64,000 nt of DNA from Schumannella soli (lineage in GTDB: Bacteria; Actinomycetota; Actinomycetes; Actinomycetales; Microbacteriaceae): the NCBI RefSeq assembly GCF_006517435.1, contig NZ_VHQG01000001.1, positions 62,001-126,000 of the forward strand, written 5' to 3'. The first letter of the stretch is position 1. Each line of letters begins with the position of its first letter. Shown here one piece after another: positions 55,343 to 64,000 of this stretch. The position numbers and the translations under genes were made by a program. The notes beneath the pieces were generated by a model, which was not told the DNA's origin, did no database searches, and was given only the letters and a program-made list of their open reading frames with translations.

Positions 55343-56674
55343 ATGACGCTGTCGAGCCGCTACCACCGCGCCCTCGCCGCGTCCGCCTTCTTCACGGGCC
55401 TCGCCGGCGACGTGTTCCGCTATGCGGTCGGCTGGGTCGGCTGGGGCGTCGTCGTCGGTCTGATCGTGCTGCTCTGCGTGATCGAGCTGGTGCGGCGCCG
55501 CACCCGCCTCGACGCGGTGCCCGTCGCGCTGGTGCTGTTCCTCGGGGTGTGCGCCGCCTCCACGGCCTGGTCGGCGTATCCCGCGCTCACCGGACTCGCC
55601 ACGATCGTCACGATCGCGACCGTCGCCGTCGGACTGTTCATCGCGACCGCGCTCGACGGCTACGGCATCGTGCGGGCGCTCGCCGACGCCGGGCGCTGGA
55701 TCCTCGGCCTGTCGCTGCTGTTCGAGCTCGTCGTCGCCGTGTTCGTGCGGCAGAAGGTGCTGCCGTTCTTCTCGCTCTGCAACCTGTCGGGCGACATCCC
55801 GCGGGCCTGCTACTGGTCGCGCGACCTGCTGTTCCACGGCGGCCGCATCCAGGGCATCCAGGGCAACAGCAACCTGCTGGCGATCGCGGCGCTGCTCGCC
55901 CTGATCGCCTTCGGCGTGCAGCTCGCCGCCGGGATGGTCAGCCGGGTCACCGGGATCGTCTGGATCGCCGTCGCGGTGCTCGTGCTGGCGCTCACCCGGT
56001 CGTCGACCGTGATCGTCGCCGGTCTCGCGGCGGCCGTGGTGCTCGTGATCGTGCTCGTGATCCGCCGGCTCAGCGGGAGAGCGCGCACCGTGGCCTACGG
56101 CGTCTCGGCCGCGGTCGTCGCCCTCGGGGTCGTCGGCGCGATCGTGTTCCGCGCTCCGCTGCTCGCGCTGCTGCAGAAGAGCCCCGACCTCACCAACCGC
56201 GGTCGCATCTGGTCGGCGGTCGTCGACCTCGCCGAGCAGCGCCCCGCCGGCGGCTGGGGCTGGGCGACCTACTGGATGCCGGGCGTGCATCCCTTCGACT
56301 CCGAGGCCTTCGTGATCAAGGGCGTGCGCTACAGCCAGGCGCACGACGCCTGGCTCGACCTGTGGCTGCAGGTCGGCATCATGGGTCTCGTCGTGTTCGC
56401 CCTGTTCGTGTTCGGGCTGCTGGTGCGCAGCTGGCTCGCCGCGGTCGACCGCGGCGCCGCCGCCGACTCGGCCGTGACCGACGGCACCCGCCCGGTCGCG
56501 GCGCTGACGATCGCCCCGCTGCTCATCGCCGTCGTGCTGCTGGTGCAGAGCCTCGCCGAGAGCCGCATCCTCATCGAGGGCGAGCTGCTGCTGCTCGTGA
56601 TCATCGCGATCACCACCCGGTCGCGCGACCTCCGGACGTTCCGCTGGCTGCGACGCGGAGAGCGGGGACAGTGA
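55343..56674 (+). CDS. O-antigen ligase/polymerase-like membrane protein (first of tandem pair)
   Basis: A 443-residue protein with ten or more membrane segments and the Wzy_C/WaaL-like extracytoplasmic loop: GRIQGIQGNSNLLAIAALL, NRGRIWSAVVDLAEQRPAGGWGW and AHDAWLDLWLQVGIMGLVVF, which keeps the H-x3-L-D-x-W-L-Q-x-G motif. Such proteins join lipid-linked glycans. ATG 55343 follows TACGCT by seven bases (leaderless pattern). It overlaps the next gene by four bases. Confidence 0.85.
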   Translation: MTLSSRYHRALAASAFFTGLAGDVFRYAVGWVGWGVVVGLIVLLCVIELVRRRTRLDAVPVALVLFLGVCAASTAWSAYPALTGLATIVTIATVAVGLFIATALDGYGIVRALADAGRWILGLSLLFELVVAVFVRQKVLPFFSLCNLSGDIPRACYWSRDLLFHGGRIQGIQGNSNLLAIAALLALIAFGVQLAAGMVSRVTGIVWIAVAVLVLALTRSSTVIVAGLAAAVVLVIVLVIRRLSGRARTVAYGVSAAVVALGVVGAIVFRAPLLALLQKSPDLTNRGRIWSAVVDLAEQRPAGGWGWATYWMPGVHPFDSEAFVIKGVRYSQAHDAWLDLWLQVGIMGLVVFALFVFGLLVRSWLAAVDRGAAADSAVTDGTRPVAALTIAPLLIAVVLLVQSLAESRILIEGELLLLVIIAITTRSRDLRTFRWLRRGERGQ

Positions 56675-57993
56675 GCGGACGCGGCGCGACCCCGGCTCCC
56701 CGACGACGTGTCGTCGTCGAGCTGATCGCGCATCCGCGCACGAGCCAGGCGCTCGCCGTGATCATCGCGACGACGTCGCTCTCCTCGTCGTTCCTGCGGT
56801 CGCTGATGGGATGGGGCGGCCTGCTCGCCGTGCTCGGCGCGACGCTGCTGCTCGCCGGCATCTCGCTGTGGAGCCAGCGCGAGCGCATCGAGTGGCGCGG
56901 CGTGCTGCCGATCAGCCTGCTGGCGTTCTTCGGCTGGATGATCGTGAGCGTCTTCCTCAGCCAGTACACCTGGATCACGGCAGGCTCGGTCGTCTACGCG
57001 CTGCTGTTCGGCCTGCTCGGCACCTGGCTCGCCCTCGCCCGCGACCTGATCCAGGTGATCCGCGCCTTCGGCGATGCGCTGCGGGCGATCCTGCTCACCT
57101 CGCTCGTGCTCGAGGTGCTGAGCGGCATCATCCTCGACGTGCCGCTCAAGGTGTTCGGCATCACCGGGTCGATCGCGAACGGCGGCCCCATCCAAGGCAT
57201 CGCCGGCACCCGCAACTACCTCGGCTACCTCGCCTGCCTCGCCGTGATCACCTTCCTGACCGAGTGGCGCACCCGCTCGGTCGAGCGGCCGCGGGCCCTG
57301 TTCTCGCTGGCCCTGGCCGCGATCACGCTGCTGTTCGCCCGCTCCCCCGTCACCTTCGTCGTGCTCGTCGTCGTCGGCGTCGCCGCGGTCGCCGTGTACG
57401 CCCTGCGGCGGGTGCCGGCTCGGCGTCGCCCGATCGCGCAGTTCGTCGTCGCCGCGGTGGTGCTGATGGGCGCGATCGCGGCCTGGCTGCTGCGGGGGCG
57501 GATCATCCAGCTGCTCAATGCCGCGAGCGACTTCGACTCGCGCTCAGGGCAGTGGAGCCGCATCCTGCAGCTGTCGCAGCTGCACCAGCTCGAGGGCTGG
57601 GGCTGGGTGGGCGTCTGGCGGCCCGAGGTCTTCCCCTACAGCGTGCTCACCGACGACGGCGGCAAACGGTACGACTCGGCCCTGAACGGCGCGCTCGACG
57701 TGTACTTCCAGCTCGGGATCATCGGCGTGATCCTGCTCGGCGCCGCGTTCGCGCTCGCGCTCACGCGCGCGTGGCTGGTCGGCACCGAGAACCCGAACAC
57801 GACCTACGCCTGGCCGGCGCTCGCGCTCGTGCTGCTCGCGGCGACGAGCCTCGCCGAGAGCTACCTGCTGTTCGAGGGCGGACTGCTGCTCTTCGTCACC
57901 TGCGCCCTCGCCGCCGCGCGCAAGCGCTCCTGGCGTCACCGCCTGTCGGCGCCGAAGGGCACCGGCCGCGAGGACGCGCCCCGCGCCGACTGA
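56671..57993 (+). CDS. O-antigen ligase/polymerase-like membrane protein (second of tandem pair)
   Basis: A 440-residue paralogue of the preceding protein, with about eleven membrane segments. The corresponding motifs are GPIQGIAGTRNYLGYLACL, RSGQWSRILQLSQLHQLEGWGW and ALNGALDVYFQLGIIGVILL; the His of the ligase loop is replaced by Leu/Asn. The pair may be a duplicated ligase where one copy changed specificity. The GTG overlaps the previous stop. It converges on the glycosyltransferase operon. Confidence 0.83.
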   Translation: MSGRGATPAPRRRVVVELIAHPRTSQALAVIIATTSLSSSFLRSLMGWGGLLAVLGATLLLAGISLWSQRERIEWRGVLPISLLAFFGWMIVSVFLSQYTWITAGSVVYALLFGLLGTWLALARDLIQVIRAFGDALRAILLTSLVLEVLSGIILDVPLKVFGITGSIANGGPIQGIAGTRNYLGYLACLAVITFLTEWRTRSVERPRALFSLALAAITLLFARSPVTFVVLVVVGVAAVAVYALRRVPARRRPIAQFVVAAVVLMGAIAAWLLRGRIIQLLNAASDFDSRSGQWSRILQLSQLHQLEGWGWVGVWRPEVFPYSVLTDDGGKRYDSALNGALDVYFQLGIIGVILLGAAFALALTRAWLVGTENPNTTYAWPALALVLLAATSLAESYLLFEGGLLLFVTCALAAARKRSWRHRLSAPKGTGREDAPRAD

Positions 57994-58017
57994 CGGCCAT
58001 CGCCCCGGCCCGACGAG

Positions 58018-58895
58018 TCAGGCGACGCGCTCGATCTTCGGGTTGAAGGTGATCCCGCGCAGGAGCTTCTTGGTCATGCGCCAACGCAGCTTCGACGCCA
58101 CCCGCCCGCGGCGCATCAGCAGCGTGACGCGCGCAGCGAAGATGAGGTACGACGCGAAACCCTCGTGATGCAGCCGGTAGGACGCCTCGTTCCTCACTCC
58201 ATAGGCGAACTTCCACGCGTTCGCCTCCGTGATCCCGCCGAAGTTGACGCCCTTGTTGTCGCCCATGTCATGAACGACGACGCTGTCCAGAACCTGGACA
58301 CCGGGGCACACCGCCGACAGGCGAAGCGTGTACTCGTGGTCGTCGAACCAGATGAAGTAGTCACGGTAGGGAAGGCCGTGCTTCTCGATCGCCCAACGGG
58401 GGATGAGCACGGAGACGAACGAGCACGTGCGCACCATCACGTTCTGCTGGCCCTTGACGAGCAGGCGACCCCAGTCCCACGTCGGCGTCGGATTGTTCAT
58501 CTCGCAGAGCGAGCCGTCGATGAACTTCACGACGGAGCACGAGAACGGAACGTCGCCGCCGAGCTCACCGACCGCGGAATCGAATCCGCTGACGAGCTTC
58601 TCGAGCGCGTCAGGGCCCGGATAGCAGTCGTCGTCCATGATCCAGACGAACTCGGCACCCAGGTCGTAGGCGTGCTTCATGCCGGTCGAGAAGCCGCCGG
58701 CCCCGCCGGTGTTCGTGTCGAGTGACACGAGTTCGAGACCCCGGCGGTCCTTCTCCCCGGCGAGGTACTCGCCCGTGCCATCGGTGGAGGCGTTGTCGAC
58801 GACGACGATCCACTCGGGCGGAGTCGACTGCGCGGCGAGCGAGTCGAGTACCGTCTCGAGCTTGGCCCGCCGATTGAAAGTGACTACCACCGCTG

Positions 58896-58908
<13 letters not shown>
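58018..58908 (-). CDS. GlfT1-like family 2 glycosyltransferase
   Basis: A 296-residue GT2 enzyme with VVVTFNRRAKLETVLDSL, the galactofuranosyltransferase-type segment NTGGAGGFSTGM and the metal motif WIMDDDCYP. The same features mark mycobacterial GlfT1, which starts galactan from UDP-galactofuranose. Because it overlaps a UDP-galactopyranose mutase operon, a Galf transferase is likely. The start overlaps the previous gene by 13 bases. It is the last gene of the operon. Confidence 0.82.
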
Positions 58909-61687
<2,779 letters not shown>

Positions 61688-61731
61688 CTAACGTTCGGCA
61701 GGCGGAAAACCCGTCAAGACTAGCCGATCGG

Positions 61732-62604
61732 TCATGTGCGCCCGTCCGGCGTCTCCACCACGTGATCGACGCTGCGGTCCACGAGCACACGGCGATACGC
61801 GGCCCGACGGACGAGCTGCGGCACGAGCCGATATCCCGCCCGGACGAGCACGTTGCGGACCAGCTGCCGCCGGGATGTGAAGCCGGTACGACGCAGATCG
61901 CACTGAAGACGCAATTCGCTGCGGAGCAGCCGGAGCCCGCCCCTCCGACCGTACGCGCCCGCGTCGACCCGATAGAGGACGAGAGCCTCTGCGGTGTTGC
62001 CGGTGCGCGCGCCGGCCTGGATCATCCGCGCGAAAAGCCAGTAGTCCTCCATGAGCGGGAGGTCGCGATAGCCCCCGGCGGCATCGACGGCACCGCGCCG
62101 GAACACCACGGACGGGTGATTGAACGGCGACTGCAATCGAGCACGACGGGAGATCTCGTCGTGCCGGAGCGGCGGCGTACGGCGCCCGATCACGCGGGTC
62201 ACGTCGCCGTCCTCGACGAACTCGTCGATCGCCGACCCGACGAGATCGAGTCCCGACGCGATCAGCGGCAGCTGCACCGCGAACCGCTCGGGTTGTGCGA
62301 TGTCATCGGCGTCCATCCGCGCGATCACCTCGTGCTTCGCGGCCGAGAGTCCCGCTGTGAGCGCCCGGGCGAGTCCGACGTTCTCGGGCAGCTCGACCAC
62401 GACGACCGGGACCGGCGACGCCTCGATGCGCACGCGGAGCTCACGTTCCAGCGCCGCCGGTATGGGACCGTCGCGCACGATGACGACCTCCGCAGGCCGG
62501 AGCCGCTGGCCCTCCACCGAGCTCAGAAAAGCCCGACGGAAGTGCTCGGCGCTGTCGCCGCGGTAGATCGGAAGCAGGAGCGAGAACGCAGGCAGATCGT
62601 CCAT
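61732..62604 (-). CDS. Family 2 glycosyltransferase
   Basis: A 290-residue GT-A enzyme with FSLLLPIYRGDSAEHFRRAF, the nucleotide-binding Asp in IVRDG, the metal motif ARMDADDIA, and a C-terminal acceptor region MEDYWLFARMI. It resembles rhamnosyl- or galactosyl-transferases of surface polysaccharide clusters. The ATG shares one base with the stop of the gene upstream. Confidence 0.85.
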   Translation of the reverse strand: MDDLPAFSLLLPIYRGDSAEHFRRAFLSSVEGQRLRPAEVVIVRDGPIPAALERELRVRIEASPVPVVVVELPENVGLARALTAGLSAAKHEVIARMDADDIAQPERFAVQLPLIASGLDLVGSAIDEFVEDGDVTRVIGRRTPPLRHDEISRRARLQSPFNHPSVVFRRGAVDAAGGYRDLPLMEDYWLFARMIQAGARTGNTAEALVLYRVDAGAYGRRGGLRLLRSELRLQCDLRRTGFTSRRQLVRNVLVRAGYRLVPQLVRRAAYRRVLVDRSVDHVVETPDGRT

Positions 62605-63554
62605 CAGCTCCGCCAGGTGGGATCCACGATCTCGGGCGCGATCGCAGCCTGGTCGGCCAACGCCTCCGCGTTGAGTCTCGGCGACCGAGCGAAGCCATCG
62701 CGCCAGCCGCGTCGAAAGCCGTCGCGCAGCACGCTGCGGTCCGATGAACGGCGCAGGGTCCGCACCCAGCGGCGCAGCGTCGAGCCGCCGTAGAGCAGCG
62801 TCTCCAGCGGTCCGAAGGTGCGGGCGTGGCGGAACATCCAGATCTTGTTGCGCACCTCGTAGTAGAAGCGCGCGCCAGGGTCGGCGTCGGTGGAGCCGAG
62901 CACCTTCGTCTTGTGCACCACGACGCTGCGAGGCACGTACACGCCGTCGCCGCGTCGCAGCAGTCGTGTCGAGTACTCGAAGTCGTCATTCCAGATGAAG
63001 TACTCGGCGATCGGCAGGCCGAGACGACGCACGACCCGCGCATCGACCATGAACGACACGAAACTCGCGGAGCGCACCGCCATGAGGCCGACCGCCTCGG
63101 CTGCTCGTCGCCGACGTCCGCCGAGGGGACGCGCGCGCGGGACGTTCATGGGGTGGTCCCGTCCATCCGTCCAGACGACACGGGAGGCGAGCACCGCCAG
63201 CGGGTCGGGATGACGGTCACGGGCATCCAGCAGCTCGGCGAGCGCCGTCGGAGTGGGAACGGTGTCATCGTCCATCAGCCAGACGAGATCGGCGTGCTCG
63301 CGGAGGACCGCGACCGCGGTGCCGACGGCGAACCCTCCGGCGCCGCCGGTGTTGCGCGTCAGGCGCACGAGCTCGGCATCCGGAGCGACTCGGCCCACGA
63401 CCGCGGCCGTGTCGTCATCCGAGGCGTTGTCGACCACGACGATCGAATCGAGAGGGCGAGTCTGCCCCAGCAGCCCCTCGAGAGCCTCGACGAGCAGCGC
63501 CGCGCGGTTGTAGGCGACCACGACGGCCACGACACGCTCGCTCTTCTCCGACAC
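62604..63554 (-). CDS. GlfT1-like family 2 glycosyltransferase (first gene of operon)
   Basis: A 316-residue GT2 enzyme with VVAVVVAYNRAALLVEALEG, NTGGAGGFAVGT, the metal motif WLMDDDTVP, and the C-terminal YFIWNDDFEYSTRLLRRG. It is a paralogue of the protein at 58018 and probably also a galactofuranosyltransferase. The GTG at 63554 follows TAGGCT by eight bases; no Shine-Dalgarno is visible. Confidence 0.83.
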   Translation of the reverse strand: MSEKSERVVAVVVAYNRAALLVEALEGLLGQTRPLDSIVVVDNASDDDTAAVVGRVAPDAELVRLTRNTGGAGGFAVGTAVAVLREHADLVWLMDDDTVPTPTALAELLDARDRHPDPLAVLASRVVWTDGRDHPMNVPRARPLGGRRRRAAEAVGLMAVRSASFVSFMVDARVVRRLGLPIAEYFIWNDDFEYSTRLLRRGDGVYVPRSVVVHKTKVLGSTDADPGARFYYEVRNKIWMFRHARTFGPLETLLYGGSTLRRWVRTLRRSSDRSVLRDGFRRGWRDGFARSPRLNAEALADQAAIAPEIVDPTWRS

Positions 63555-63666
63555 GGATCCCGAGCCTATCGGTGCGCGCCGGACCCGGCCCGCACGTCAC
63601 GTGGCGGGCACGGAGGCGACCCGCGGGAGAATGGTCGTCATGATCGCTCCGCGCCGCTCGCGCCGC

Positions 63667-63696
63667 ATGACCACGCCGACGAGGTACAGCGCATGA
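63667..63696 (+). CDS. Putative nine-codon leader ORF
   Basis: ATG 63667 encodes MTTPTRYSA and its TGA overlaps the ATG of the membrane protein (ATGA). An in-frame ATG at 63640 would extend it to 18 codons. Support is only positional. Confidence 0.3.
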   Translation: MTTPTRYSA

Positions 63697-64000
63697 GCGC
63701 AGCCGTCGCGCTGATCGCCGGACTCGCGCTGCTCGTGATCCCCGGCGGCGCGCTCGCCGCCGCGATAGGGCTGCGCGGCATCCGCGCCGTCGCATTCGCG
63801 GCGCCGTTCTCGATCGCGGTGATGTCGATCTTCGGCGTCGTCGACGGCGTGCTCGATCTCCGATTCGCCTGGTGGCATCCCGCGCTCGCCGCCGTCGCCG
63901 CCGCCCTCGTCGTGGCCGCGGCACGTCGCCGGCTCCCCGTCGGGGCGGGCGCGATTCCGCGCGGTCGGCGCCCCTCGGCCGGAGCTGCGCTGCGACGAGA
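63693..64000 (+). CDS. DUF6541-like multispan membrane protein, N-terminal part
   Basis: The window ends after 102 codons. The visible part has three hydrophobic segments (SAAVALIAGLALLVIPGGAL, then about 31-52 and 63-80), matching the start of large actinobacterial DUF6541 membrane proteins found in glycan clusters. GAGG precedes the ATG at about nine bases. It diverges from the glycosyltransferase operon and may belong to the same glycan pathway. Confidence 0.6.
   Translation, partial: MSAAVALIAGLALLVIPGGALAAAIGLRGIRAVAFAAPFSIAVMSIFGVVDGVLDLRFAWWHPALAAVAAALVVAAARRRLPVGAGAIPRGRRPSAGAALRR

Overview
The window is one contiguous piece of a high-GC actinobacterial chromosome. Dense coding, GTG starts, ATGA/GTGA overlaps between consecutive genes, two WhiB proteins, MtrAB-LpqB and a SecA without a C-terminal zinc finger point to Actinobacteria, most likely Microbacteriaceae; the genus cannot be fixed from this sequence alone. 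The backbone from about 13.0 to 45.5 kb follows the order of Mycobacterium tuberculosis Rv3219-Rv3260c (whiB1, pdtaS, Rv3235-like, secA, hpf, comF, lpqB, mtrB, mtrA, sahH, phosphomannomutase, DUF3499, Rv3259-like, whiB2), with lineage-specific blocks inserted. I see no IS element, prophage, CRISPR array or rRNA; the only RNA gene is a tRNA-Lys(CTT).

Layout. 0-2.2 kb: the end of an AhpD/CMD-like gene, an NTF2-like protein, and a zinc module (CDF exporter plus a CzrA-type ArsR sensor with a complete alpha-5 zinc site and a matching operator). 2.4-9.2 kb: a seven-gene sugar operon (PfkB kinase, permease, binding protein, ATPase, RbsD-type pyranase, DeoC-type aldolase, GntR regulator); the kinase lacks the ribose-binding Asn/Asp of ribokinase, so the sugar may not be ribose. 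9.3-12.9 kb: tRNA-Lys, a Bcp peroxiredoxin and an ABC exporter. 13-18.9 kb: whiB1, a PdtaS-type kinase, an orphan TadZ/SAF pair, an excisionase-type HTH protein and two small conserved genes, with DnaA-box-like sites in the intergenic regions. 19-27.8 kb: secA, hpf, comF and mtrA-mtrB-lpqB. 27.9-36.5 kb: the DUF4129-DUF4350-MoxR-DUF58 cluster with SpoIIM and RDD membrane proteins. 36.6-46.6 kb: sahH, phosphomannomutase, DUF3499, a zincin-like protein, DUF5719, a large glycosyltransferase, whiB2 and galE. 46.6-52.6 kb: a GlxA-type regulator, three secreted paralogues and an MFS transporter. 52.7-64 kb: manA, an acyl-CoA dehydrogenase, two tandem O-antigen-ligase-like proteins, and a five-gene glycosyltransferase operon containing UDP-galactopyranose mutase and two GlfT1-like transferases, ending in a divergent DUF6541-like membrane protein cut by the window edge.

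Together galE, glf, manA, the phosphomannomutase, the glycosyltransferases and the ligase-like proteins suggest a galactofuranose-containing surface glycan, next to conserved envelope and division control (MtrAB-LpqB, WhiB1, WhiB2). The clearest new-looking signals are a family of secreted proteins built from two copies of a Cys-Trp domain, two of whose genes share a ~105-bp promoter block with a CGACANNTGTCG palindrome; a 130-bp perfectly phased pentanucleotide array; and a recurrent TANNNT-N6-8-start arrangement indicating that many genes here are read from leaderless mRNAs.
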